DNA of 64,000 nucleotides from a virus, in IMG/VR virus record IMGVR_UViG_3300020438_000019, positions 16,894 through 80,893 of that record; one strand, written 5' to 3'. The notes below the pieces were generated by a model. The model was given only the letters and a program-made list of their open reading frames with translations, had not been told where the DNA came from and searched no databases. This document shows, one piece after another, positions 52,941 to 61,386 of this stretch (position 1 is its first letter; each line of letters opens with the position of its first letter). The translations under genes and the position numbers were made by a program.

Positions 52941-53977
52941 AGCTTGCTATCATCACAGACCAGCACCTAGATGGTCGCAAGGGTTCATTACCATTCTGGA
53001 ATTTTTTCCAACGATTTTATGATGAGATATTTTTCCCTACTCTTGAACGAGAGGGCATCACTACAGTCCTTGATCTGGGTGATACATTTGATAACAGAAA
53101 GTCTTTGGATTTTAATACTTTTGCAAGGATTAAGACTAACTATTTCGACAGACTTAGAGCATATGATGTACACATGATTCTAGGGAATCATACGACATAC
53201 TATAAGAATAGTAGTCATATCAATTCCCCTGAGTTGTTGTTAGAACAGTACGAGAATATTAAGATCTATAGTGAACCACATGAGCTTTCATTTGATAGCA
53301 AGAACTTTCTATTGTTACCTTGGATTAATACTGCTAATGTAGATAGATCCGAATGGTTTATAAACAATAGTAATGCTGATATATGTGCTGGACATCTAGA
53401 GATAGATGGGTTTGAGGTTACGCCTGGTATGCATTTTGATGGTGGACGTACTATAAAAGAGTTTAATAGATTTGATCGTGTATGGTCAGGTCACTTCCAT
53501 CATAGATCTAAGAGGAATAATGTCCAGTACTTAGGTAATCCATATCAGATGTTCTGGAATGATTACAAGGATCAGAGAGGATTTCATATCTATGATACAG
53601 AGACTGATAGGTTGAGGTTCATTAAGAATCCATTTGAAATCTTCAGTAAGATATACTATAATGATATCGAGAATGATTATAGTAAGTTTGATACTGAGAT
53701 GTATTCTGATCAGTTTATAAAATTGATCGTAGAAGAGAAAACCAATTACTCACAGTTTGATTCTGTTTTAGATAAGCTATACCAGACAGGAGTTCATGAT
53801 GTTAAGATCGTAGAAACCCTTGTAGACACTGACTTGGATGAAGATGTTGAGATCAATGTTAAGGATACTCTAACTCTTCTCAATGAATATATTGATGAAG
53901 CAGAGATAGCAGTAGACAAAACCGATCTAAAAAAATTGATGCAATCTCTATACATAGAGTCATGCGAGGTCGTATGA
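52937..53977 (+). CDS. gp47: Recombination nuclease subunit gp47
   Basis: A 346-residue Mre11-type nuclease (T4 gp47: 339). The phosphoesterase motifs are TDQHLDGRKG (residues 7-16), DLGDTFDNRKS (about 46-56), MILGNHTTYYK (about 80-90), and GHLEIDG, then WSGHFHHRS for the final metal ligands. With gp46 it resects DNA ends for recombination-dependent replication and breaks down host DNA. It overlaps the previous gene by four bases and the DUF3110 gene likewise. Confidence 0.95.
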   Translation: MKLAIITDQHLDGRKGSLPFWNFFQRFYDEIFFPTLEREGITTVLDLGDTFDNRKSLDFNTFARIKTNYFDRLRAYDVHMILGNHTTYYKNSSHINSPELLLEQYENIKIYSEPHELSFDSKNFLLLPWINTANVDRSEWFINNSNADICAGHLEIDGFEVTPGMHFDGGRTIKEFNRFDRVWSGHFHHRSKRNNVQYLGNPYQMFWNDYKDQRGFHIYDTETDRLRFIKNPFEIFSKIYYNDIENDYSKFDTEMYSDQFIKLIVEEKTNYSQFDSVLDKLYQTGVHDVKIVETLVDTDLDEDVEINVKDTLTLLNEYIDEAEIAVDKTDLKKLMQSLYIESCEVV

Positions 53978-54246
53978 ACATGTTTATCCTCACCCTAGCT
54001 GGTCAACCACAACAAGTCTTCTCTGTAACTGGAGATGATATGGAACAGGTTGTGCCTATGTTTGAGGCAGAGGAAGATGCTGAGAGATATGTTTTTCTTG
54101 TTGATGAGATAAATGATCCAATGACTCCTGAGCTTGATGTTGAGGAAGTTGACGGAGATGCTATAATGAAAGCTTGTGACCATCAAGAAACAAATTATGT
54201 CGTCTTTTCTAAAAATGATTTGATTATTCCACCACGTATTATATGA
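53974..54246 (+). CDS. DUF3110-like protein
   Basis: A 90-residue protein (MNMFILTLAGQPQQVFSV, then FEAEEDAERYVFLVDE, then ending LIIPPRII). This is the DUF3110 pattern, found in cyanobacteria, plants and cyanophages. ATG 53974 is chosen over 53962 because it forms the usual ATGA overlap with gp47. The role is unknown. It is inserted between the two subunits of the 46/47 nuclease, a place also reported in my memory for other cyanophages. It supports a cyanobacterial host. Confidence 0.8.
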   Translation: MNMFILTLAGQPQQVFSVTGDDMEQVVPMFEAEEDAERYVFLVDEINDPMTPELDVEEVDGDAIMKACDHQETNYVVFSKNDLIIPPRII

Positions 54247-55958
54247 TTATATTTGAGAAGGTTCGTTGGAAGAATTTCCTTAGTACTGGAAATACCTATT
54301 CTGAAATTGATTTAACTAGAGCTAAAACTAATCTTATCGTTGGACATAACGGTGCAGGTAAGTCAACCATCTTAGATGCGTTGACCTTTGCTTTGTTTGG
54401 AAGAGGGTTTCGTAAGATTAGTAAATCTGCATTGGTTAATAGTATCAATGAGAAGGATTGTATTGCTGAAGTAGAGTTTCATATTGGTAACAATAAGTAT
54501 ACAGTTGTACGTGGTATTAAACCTAACAAGTTTATCATCTACATGAATGGTCAACCTTTAGATCAGGATCATACAGTAGCAATACAACAGAAGAATCTAG
54601 AACAGAACATACTACGAATGTCGTACAAGTCATTCACACAGGTTGTGATACTTGGATCATCTACGTTTGTTCCTTTCATGCGATTACCTGGTGCACAACG
54701 TAGAGAGATCATTGAGGATATCTTAGACATCCAGATCTTCTCTGTTATGAATGATGTTTTACGTGTTAAGGTTAGAGAGAATAAAGAAGAACTGCTGAGC
54801 TTAGAAGGTCAATTTGAAATACAGAGACAGAGGATTGAACTTCAAAAGAATTATATGTATGAGATAGAGAAGAAGACACAGAGTGAGATTGATAGAAAGA
54901 AAGAAAAGATAGAAGAACTTAATGTAGATGAGAAAGTTTCTCTGGATGCAATAGAGGTTCAGAATACAGAAGCTGCTAGATTGCAATTAGAACTACAGGA
55001 ACTAGCAGATGTATCTAAGAAGTTAAAGAAACTTTATTCATTTAGAACAAAGGTATCACAGAAGATTAAAAGTTGTCATAAGGAGCATAAGTTCTTTCAA
55101 GATAATCATGTATGTCCTACTTGTACACAGGATCTATCTGAAGAATTTAGAGCAGTAAAGATAGAAGAAGGTAACACTGAGATAGGTGAGCTTGAAGGTG
55201 GGTTTAAAGAATTAGAAACTGCTATCATAGATGAGGAGAATAGAGAAACTAAATTCACTGAACTCAGTGGTAAGGTTATTGATATCAATTCAAAGATTAG
55301 TCAATTCAATTTTCAAATTAATACCGTAAGAAATACTATTAAAGATATTGAGAATGAGATAGATGATCTTACTAAGGACTCTGCAAATAAGAAAGCAGAG
55401 TTTGAGAAACTTAAGAGTCTTATAGAAACTGGTAATACTACTAAACAATCCATTGCTTCTACTAAGAAGGATAAAGATACATTACATGTTGCTGGACAGT
55501 TATTAAAGGACAGTGGTATCAAGACTAGAATCATTAAGACATACCTTCCTACAATGAATAAACTGATCAATCAGTATCTACAAGGTATGGACTTCTATGT
55601 TAACTTTACTTTAGATGAGAACTTTGAGGAGACTATTAAGTCTAGATATAGAGATGTGTTTTCATACGAGTCATTCAGTGAAGGAGAAAAGGCACGTATT
55701 GATATAGCACTTCTGCTTACTTGGCGTAGCGTTGCTAAGCTTAAGAATAGCGTAGACACTAATCTTCTTATACTCGATGAAATCTTTGACGGCTCGCTTG
55801 ATCAATCTGGTTCTTCTGACCTTGGCTGGATCCTACGTAATTTCGATGATAGCACAAATGTATTCGTGATATCTCATAAAGAGTCTATGACTGATAAGTT
55901 CCAAAGAACTCTTACTGTAGAGAAACCTAAGAACTATAGCATGATCAATGAATATTAA
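54243..55958 (+). CDS. gp46: Recombination nuclease subunit gp46
   Basis: A 571-residue Rad50/SbcC-type ATPase (T4 gp46: 560). Walker A GHNGAGKSTILDALTF is at about residues 34-49. Two long coiled-coil arms flank a zinc hook with C-x2-C in HVCPTCTQD (about residue 290). The signature motif SFSEGEKARIDIALLL is near 477 and Walker B LLILDEIFDGSLD near 508. It works with gp47. It overlaps DUF3110 by four bases (ATGA) and the next gene by 11. Confidence 0.95.
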   Translation: MIIFEKVRWKNFLSTGNTYSEIDLTRAKTNLIVGHNGAGKSTILDALTFALFGRGFRKISKSALVNSINEKDCIAEVEFHIGNNKYTVVRGIKPNKFIIYMNGQPLDQDHTVAIQQKNLEQNILRMSYKSFTQVVILGSSTFVPFMRLPGAQRREIIEDILDIQIFSVMNDVLRVKVRENKEELLSLEGQFEIQRQRIELQKNYMYEIEKKTQSEIDRKKEKIEELNVDEKVSLDAIEVQNTEAARLQLELQELADVSKKLKKLYSFRTKVSQKIKSCHKEHKFFQDNHVCPTCTQDLSEEFRAVKIEEGNTEIGELEGGFKELETAIIDEENRETKFTELSGKVIDINSKISQFNFQINTVRNTIKDIENEIDDLTKDSANKKAEFEKLKSLIETGNTTKQSIASTKKDKDTLHVAGQLLKDSGIKTRIIKTYLPTMNKLINQYLQGMDFYVNFTLDENFEETIKSRYRDVFSYESFSEGEKARIDIALLLTWRSVAKLKNSVDTNLLILDEIFDGSLDQSGSSDLGWILRNFDDSTNVFVISHKESMTDKFQRTLTVEKPKNYSMINEY

Positions 55959-56583
55959 TTTTCAACCATTCTTTTGTTCTGGTTATGTGCAGACACATAT
56001 GTCTCCTGAACACAGAAAAGAATTAGATGATATTATTATCAATTCTGATAGAAGCATACAGGCTGCTACTGCTGGTGTACAGGATGATTGTTTTAATATA
56101 CCAGAAGCTTCCAGTTTACTGAGACCATATGTTGTAGGTCTTGCTAATGCTTATCGTGTTCAGTATAAGGACTATACTGATGAGTATGAGACAGAGATGG
56201 CTAAGGTAATGCATCCACATATAGGTTTTGAGAATCTAAAGATGGATGACCCTTGGGTTAACATCACTTCAAAGAACCTATATAACCCACCACACAATCA
56301 CTATGGGATCTATAGCTATATTATTTTTCATAAGATACCATTCACCTTAGAAGAAGAAAGAAGTCTTCCTTTTCATAGAAATACTTCTAAACAATCTTTT
56401 CCAGGATGTCCATACTTTATACACCCTACTCATTATGGTGGTGTGTATGTACAGAACGTGGCTGTTGACAAGGGAGCAGAAGGTGCTATCATACTATTCC
56501 CTTCTAGGATCCATCATGGGGTCAATCCATTTCATAGTACAGATGAGAACAGGATCACCATTGCTGGTAATGTGACGGTCTAG
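55948..56583 (+). CDS. 2-oxoglutarate/Fe(II) oxygenase family protein
   Basis: A 211-residue protein. H116-x-H118 in NPPHNHYGIYSYIIF is the proximal metal motif, H189 or H190 in FPSRIHHGVNPF the distal one, and R202 in NRITIAGNVTV the 2-oxoglutarate Arg. The layout is that of other phage 2OG-Fe(II) oxygenases, but its N-terminal half differs from the copies at 31475 and 35622. It overlaps gp46 by 11 bases, so it would be expressed with the recombination genes and not with the late genes. Substrate unknown. Confidence 0.78.
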   Translation: MNINFQPFFCSGYVQTHMSPEHRKELDDIIINSDRSIQAATAGVQDDCFNIPEASSLLRPYVVGLANAYRVQYKDYTDEYETEMAKVMHPHIGFENLKMDDPWVNITSKNLYNPPHNHYGIYSYIIFHKIPFTLEEERSLPFHRNTSKQSFPGCPYFIHPTHYGGVYVQNVAVDKGAEGAIILFPSRIHHGVNPFHSTDENRITIAGNVTV

Positions 56584-56588
56584 AAAGT

Positions 56589-56628
56589 GGACACTATTGG
56601 TTGAAGTGTCCCTAAGATCATGTATTAT
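56589..56628 (+). promoter_or_regulatory. Hairpin and candidate early promoter before the metallopeptidase gene
   Basis: GGACACT (56589-56595) pairs with AGTGTCC (56605-56611). TTGAAG (56601-56606), a 16-base spacer and TATTAT (56623-56628) form a possible sigma70 promoter 22 bases before ATG 56651. The -35 overlaps the right arm of the hairpin. Confidence 0.45.
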
Positions 56629-56650
56629 AGGTACATAAGACACGAACAGC

Positions 56651-58876
56651 ATGACTCTACAGCACGAAATCAAAGGAAACCTTGCTAGACTGCTTGCTAC
56701 TGAGAACCTTATAGTAGAGCACAACAGCACTTGTACAACAGCATCATTTGATGTACAGAGAAGAGTACTTGAACTACCACAGTGGGACTTCGCTACAAAC
56801 ACTGTGTATGATCTTCTAGTAGGTCACGAGGTAGGACATGCATTATATACACCCAACTATGATTGGACACAGGATGCAGACTGCCCTAAAGATTATATCA
56901 ATGTGATTGAGGATGTACGCATCGAGAAATTGATGAAGCGTAAGTATCCTGGTCTCACTAAGACTTTTGCTAGAGGTTATGCAGAGCTTGATGATAGAGA
57001 TTTCTTTGAGATTGGTGGTGAGAATTTAAAGACCTTCATCTTAATTGATCGCATCAATCTTAATGCTAAGGTTGGTGCTACTGCTATGATTCCATTTACA
57101 GCAGAAGAAATGGTCTTTGTTCTTAAAGCAGAATCTGCAGAAACATTTGAAGAAGTTATTGAGATTGCAAAGGAAGTATATGCTTATCAGAAGCAGATGG
57201 AAGAGAATGCTGCAAAAGAATCTCTACCTAACAATTCATCTAAAGAAGGAACTGGTGAGTTAGAGAATCAGCAGTCAGAAGCAACACCCGAAACTGAAGA
57301 GACTGATCAAACTTCTTCTGATGGAAGTGGTGATGATGAAGAGGAAGGTGAAGGTGATGATGATTCTACAGAAGGATCTAATAGAGGTGGTGATCACAAC
57401 TCAGAGCAATCACGTACACAGAAAGCATTTGATGAGCAAACCAAAAAATTAAATGCAAACAAATATAACAGTCGTACAATATCTTATGTTGAGTTACCTA
57501 AAAACCTTAACATAGACAATATTGTTGTTGACTGGACTGAAGTACATGACTGGATTGATTCTACTAGAAAAGAGTTCGTAGCAAGTTCTGATCATCTTAA
57601 AGAATTTGTATCTAAGAATGTACCAGAACATAAAGGTAGTGTAGAATCTTTTGTCTACAGCTCACCTGATCAAGAGTATCGTAAGTTTCGTAAACAATCA
57701 CAAAAAGAGGTTAACTATCTTGTTAAAGAATTTGAATGCAGAAAGTCTGCCAGTGCTTATGCTCGTGCTGCTACTTCTAGGACTGGAGTACTGGACACAG
57801 CAAGGTTACACACTTACAAGTATAACGAAGACCTTTTCAAGAAGATAACAGTCTTACCTGATGGTAAGAATCATGGTCTCTTATTTGTTTTAGATTGGAG
57901 TGGATCTATGGCTCCTACACTCTATTCAACTGTTAAGCAGTTATTAAATCTTACTGCTTTCTGTAAGAAAGTTCAGATTCCATTTGAAGTTTATGCTTTC
58001 ACAAATGAGTGGAGAATAGTTAATAGAATTAAAAACAATCCTAATACTCAACCTGGTAATTACAGATGGGAGAGAGACAATGAGGAGGTTGCACCTGTAA
58101 TAGGAGAAATCTATGTTGATAGTAATAACTTCAACATGGTCAATCTTATCTCATCACGTAGTAATGCACGTAACTATGAGAGACAGTGCATCAATCTTTG
58201 GAGAGAAGCTTGGCTCTATAGAGGTCATAGAAATAGTTTCTACTCACCAACAATGGGATTAGAACTATCTGGTACTCCATTGAATGAAGCAATTGTTTCA
58301 CTCAATAGCATCATACCAACATTCAAGCAAGAGAATGATCTAGAGAAAGTTAATGTATGCGTTCTTACTGATGGTGAGAGTAGCATGATAACTTATGGTA
58401 GAAAAACTTATAGTTACGATGGAGAAGATGAAAGAGTATCTTGCTCTAGAATGGGTGAGGTTAATGCTTTACGTGATCGCAAGACTGGTAGAGTCTATCC
58501 TCAATTCCGTGACTCTTATTCAGAAGTAACAACGACTTTGATAACTCAAGTTAAAGATCGTAATCCTGGTGTTAACATAGTAGGGTTTAGAATCCTTCCT
58601 GGTGGACACTTACAAAGTTTTGTACATCGTTACAGTACTACAAACTACTATGATATACAAAAGCAATGGAGAAAGGATAAGGCAGTTGTTATTCCTAATC
58701 CTATGGGATTCACTGAACTCTATGCCCTTCAAGATAAAGCTTTAGAAAATGAAGTTGAATTTGAAGTTAAGGAGAATGCTAAGAAAGCAGATATCTCTAG
58801 AGCATTCAAGAAGATGTTAGGTAGTAAGACCAACAACAAGAAGATCCTAAGTTCATTCATAGGGATGGTCAGTTAA
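56651..58876 (+). CDS. Metallopeptidase/VWA-domain protein (CobT-like partner of CobS)
   Basis: A 741-residue protein. Residues 56-66 (DLLVGHEVGHA) contain HEVGH, a zinc-peptidase HExxH motif with an acidic NVIEDVRIEKL 20 residues later as the likely third ligand. Residues about 194-256 are a highly acidic linker (DDEEEGEGDDDSTEG). From about 410 there is a von Willebrand A domain: MIDAS DWSGSM (about 415-420), the T-position near SGTPLNEA and LTDGES (about 573). Cyanophages carry such a gene next to cobS. CobT of aerobic cobalamin synthesis has the acidic linker and VWA domain but, to my knowledge, no zinc motif, so another role (AAA+-driven protease or remodeller) seems likelier. Confidence 0.85.
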   Translation: MTLQHEIKGNLARLLATENLIVEHNSTCTTASFDVQRRVLELPQWDFATNTVYDLLVGHEVGHALYTPNYDWTQDADCPKDYINVIEDVRIEKLMKRKYPGLTKTFARGYAELDDRDFFEIGGENLKTFILIDRINLNAKVGATAMIPFTAEEMVFVLKAESAETFEEVIEIAKEVYAYQKQMEENAAKESLPNNSSKEGTGELENQQSEATPETEETDQTSSDGSGDDEEEGEGDDDSTEGSNRGGDHNSEQSRTQKAFDEQTKKLNANKYNSRTISYVELPKNLNIDNIVVDWTEVHDWIDSTRKEFVASSDHLKEFVSKNVPEHKGSVESFVYSSPDQEYRKFRKQSQKEVNYLVKEFECRKSASAYARAATSRTGVLDTARLHTYKYNEDLFKKITVLPDGKNHGLLFVLDWSGSMAPTLYSTVKQLLNLTAFCKKVQIPFEVYAFTNEWRIVNRIKNNPNTQPGNYRWERDNEEVAPVIGEIYVDSNNFNMVNLISSRSNARNYERQCINLWREAWLYRGHRNSFYSPTMGLELSGTPLNEAIVSLNSIIPTFKQENDLEKVNVCVLTDGESSMITYGRKTYSYDGEDERVSCSRMGEVNALRDRKTGRVYPQFRDSYSEVTTTLITQVKDRNPGVNIVGFRILPGGHLQSFVHRYSTTNYYDIQKQWRKDKAVVIPNPMGFTELYALQDKALENEVEFEVKENAKKADISRAFKKMLGSKTNNKKILSSFIGMVS

Positions 58877-58947
58877 CAAACTGTCCTCCCTTCCCCCACA
58901 AATCCAAACAATCCATTATACTTATAACATACAGAACAAAATCCAAA

Positions 58948-60039
58948 ATGCCTTTCGCACCTTCACCAGTAACCACAGAAGACATCAAGGGTTACTTACA
59001 AGAAAAATTCGGAACAGAGATCAATGCATCTCAGTTACGTCAAGCTGCTGCTCACTTTGATCTAGGTTATCAAACTGTTAGCAAGCGTCTTAAAAATTTT
59101 AAAACTGGTCTCGGTAAGTGGAACCTTACTGTTGCTGAGAAGTTGGAGAGAGTCTATGAGGGACTACCAGCAACACCAGCAGTAGAGCAGAATCTAGTTC
59201 CACAAAAAGATCCAAACTATGTACCTTTTGGTAACTACTCTGATGTAAAGAGAATCATCAGTTCCAAGATGTTCTATCCTACTTTCATTACTGGACTCTC
59301 TGGTAATGGTAAGACACTTAGTGTAGAGCAAGCATGTTCTCAGTTGGGTAGAGAGTTGGTTAGAGTAAATATTACAATAGAAACAGATGAAGATGATCTC
59401 ATTGGTGGGTTCCGTCTTGTTGACGGTGCAACCGTCTGGCACGATGGTCCAGTTATTCAAGCTCTCAACAGAGGAGCTATCTTGCTCCTTGACGAAATCG
59501 ACCTTGCCTCAAACAAAATCCTCTGCCTTCAATCAATCCTTGAAGGAAAAGGTGTTTTCCTTAAAAAGGTGGGAAGATTCGTTCAACCAAAATCAGGATT
59601 CAACATCATCGCAACAGCAAACACAAAAGGTAAGGGTTCAGATGATGGACGTTTTATTGGAACTAACGTGCTCAACGAAGCCTTCCTTGAGCGATTCGCC
59701 TTAACCTTTGAGCAAGAGTATCCTACTCCTAAGACTGAGCAAAAGATCCTTGAGAAAGTATCTGCTAACTTAGGTGTACTTGATGAAGAGTTCTGCGAGA
59801 ATCTTGCTAACTGGTCTGATATCATCCGTAGAACATTCCGTGATGGTGGTATCGATGAGGTTATTTCAACACGTAGATTGGTACACATCATTCGTGCCTT
59901 TGCAATCTGGAACAATCGTGTTAAAGCGATCCAGGTATGTGTAAATAGATTTGATGAAGAGACTAAGCAGTCCTTCGTTGATCTATACGATAAGATTGAT
60001 GCTAAAGTAGATCTAGAGGAGGAAACCGATGGCGAGTAA
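58948..60039 (+). CDS. cobS: MoxR/CobS-type AAA+ ATPase
   Basis: A 363-residue AAA+ protein. The N-terminal 80 residues look like a helix-turn-helix or CobS-type N-domain (INASQLRQAAAHFDLGYQTV). Walker A GLSGNGKT is at about 116-123, Walker B ILLLDEIDL at 177-185, sensor IIATANTKGKG at about 220, and arginine-finger region NEAFLERFALTF near 245. The usual annotation is CobS, a cobaltochelatase subunit; the neighbouring VWA protein is the expected partner for either CobS or MoxR types. No CobN is in the window. The next gene overlaps its end and has a strong Shine-Dalgarno (AGGAGG) within it. Confidence 0.88.
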   Translation: MPFAPSPVTTEDIKGYLQEKFGTEINASQLRQAAAHFDLGYQTVSKRLKNFKTGLGKWNLTVAEKLERVYEGLPATPAVEQNLVPQKDPNYVPFGNYSDVKRIISSKMFYPTFITGLSGNGKTLSVEQACSQLGRELVRVNITIETDEDDLIGGFRLVDGATVWHDGPVIQALNRGAILLLDEIDLASNKILCLQSILEGKGVFLKKVGRFVQPKSGFNIIATANTKGKGSDDGRFIGTNVLNEAFLERFALTFEQEYPTPKTEQKILEKVSANLGVLDEEFCENLANWSDIIRRTFRDGGIDEVISTRRLVHIIRAFAIWNNRVKAIQVCVNRFDEETKQSFVDLYDKIDAKVDLEEETDGE

Positions 60040-60208
60040 AAACGGATACCTAGGACATTGGGCTACCTTAAATGATGGTAGGTCTGGAATGATTTTGGAA
60101 GGGGTGGGAACTCCTTCCAGTCCTTTACATAAAATTAAGCTAAAAAGTCTTGACGGAATCGAATTTGAATGTTATCATGATAAGATACAATACGTATGGA
60201 ATCGTTGA
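60029..60208 (+). CDS. Small SH3-like protein
   Basis: A 59-residue protein (MASKNGYLGHWATLNDGRSG onward, ending HDKIQYVWNR). Composition and strand pattern suggest a small beta barrel, with ATLNDGRSGMILEG as a turn-rich start. AGGAGG at 60017-60022 is a near-perfect ribosome binding site seven bases before the ATG. It overlaps cobS by 11 bases and the next gene by 13. Known function: none that I can name. Confidence 0.65.
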   Translation: MASKNGYLGHWATLNDGRSGMILEGVGTPSSPLHKIKLKSLDGIEFECYHDKIQYVWNR

Positions 60209-60513
60209 AATACAATGAAAAGGAGATCTTGCAAGAGGTCTCAGATTATATAACCCAGACATACAGGGGTCACTACTCAGCAGGTAATGTTCAAACACTT
60301 GACCTGATTGACTCAGTAGGTGACGCAGAAGCATTCTGTAGGTCTAACATATTGAAATATGCTTCACGGTATGATAGGAAGGGTACAGCACGTAAGGACA
60401 TCATTAAGATTATCCACTATGCTGTATTACTTTGTCACTTCAATGATAAACGTGCAGCATCAGATGCTGCCCAGACAGGGACTACCGCTTTTTCCGTAGA
60501 TTATGACAAGTAA
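60196..60513 (+). CDS. DUF3310 family protein
   Basis: A 105-residue protein with the DUF3310 signature: YITQTYRGHYSAGNVQTLDL, then CRSNILKYASRYDRKG, then KDIIKIIHYAVLL. This family is common in phages, often next to nucleotide metabolism genes, and may be a small nucleotide-binding protein; the function is not established. It overlaps gp45 by 11 bases, so it belongs to the early replication unit. ATG 60196 has no clear Shine-Dalgarno and is probably reached by coupling. Confidence 0.85.
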   Translation: MESLKYNEKEILQEVSDYITQTYRGHYSAGNVQTLDLIDSVGDAEAFCRSNILKYASRYDRKGTARKDIIKIIHYAVLLCHFNDKRAASDAAQTGTTAFSVDYDK

Positions 60514-61198
60514 AGTACATTTATCAGAGCTTACGTTCTCAGTCCTTGAGAACTTCTCAACAATTAATTCCTCTATAGTATTCAAGAAGGGGAACATCAT
60601 CAAGACTATCTCTAATGCAGAGAACATCTTAGCAGAGTATGAGTGTGAGGAATACTTCCCACAAGACTTTGCAATCTATGACTTAAGTCAGTTTCTATCT
60701 GGTTTAAGAATCTTAGATGATCCAACTCTAGAGTTTGGTAATGATGACTATGTTGTTCTTCGTGGTAATAACATAGCAATCAAATACTATTACAGTGATC
60801 CAGAGATTACCCTTAAGGTTGCTCCTGATAAGTCTGTTAGATTTCCTGGTTCAAACATTGGGTTTGACTTAGATAAGTCTTTGCTTAATAAGGGATTGAA
60901 TATCTCAGGTAAGTTTGGTTTCAGGGATCTATCATTCTGTAGTGATGGTACTGCTGCTTTCATTAACTTCTCTGATAAGGATATGGACACCAGTAACTCA
61001 TGTAGATTTGATCTACCTAATGCTACCACTACAGGTGAGTATGATCTCAACATGAAGGTTGATAACTTACGTGTATATAATAAGGCATCCTATAGGGTAG
61101 CTGTATCAGAACAACTATTATCCGAATGGGTTGTTAGTGATTGGGAGGGATCTCAGGATGTTAACTTAAAGTATTACGTTGCTTTAGAACCACAATGA
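60503..61198 (+). CDS. gp45: DNA polymerase sliding clamp gp45
   Basis: A 231-residue clamp (T4 gp45: 228). The pattern KVHLSELTFSVLENFSTINS, then FAIYDLSQFLSGLRILDDP, then RFDLPNATTTGEYDLNMKVD fits. The trimer encircles DNA, holds gp43 polymerase, and serves as mobile activator of late transcription with gp55 (and gp33). gp33 was not recognised in the window. It overlaps the gene on each side. Confidence 0.93.
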   Translation: MTSKVHLSELTFSVLENFSTINSSIVFKKGNIIKTISNAENILAEYECEEYFPQDFAIYDLSQFLSGLRILDDPTLEFGNDDYVVLRGNNIAIKYYYSDPEITLKVAPDKSVRFPGSNIGFDLDKSLLNKGLNISGKFGFRDLSFCSDGTAAFINFSDKDMDTSNSCRFDLPNATTTGEYDLNMKVDNLRVYNKASYRVAVSEQLLSEWVVSDWEGSQDVNLKYYVALEPQ

Positions 61199-61386
61199 GT
61201 GAAAAGAAGTTAATCATTAACATATCATTTACTAAACAAGAAGCAGATCTTCTTAAGATATTGGATGAGCTTGTTAAGTATGATCTTGCTAGTAATAGAT
61301 CCGCCTGGTTTAAAGACCAGATTCGTAATCGATACCACGAGATGAGATCGAGTGGTGTTATTCAAATGGAACCTGATGAAAACTGA
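61195..61386 (+). CDS. Small ribbon-helix-helix-like protein
   Basis: A 63-residue basic protein: a strand (KLIINISFTKQ), a helix (ADLLKILDELVKYDL), and a second helix beginning SNRSAWFKDQIRNRY. This order is like CopG/MetJ-type RHH DNA-binding proteins, where the first strand pairs in a dimer. A regulatory role, for example on phage promoters or RNA, is inferred. It overlaps gp45 by four bases and gp44 by 11. T4 has no gene here. Confidence 0.6.
   Translation: MSEKKLIINISFTKQEADLLKILDELVKYDLASNRSAWFKDQIRNRYHEMRSSGVIQMEPDEN

Noticed and set aside
56589-56611. Hairpin GGACACT/AGTGTCC as a terminator
   Set aside because: No T-run follows it, and it overlaps a possible promoter, so it was recorded as a regulatory region only.
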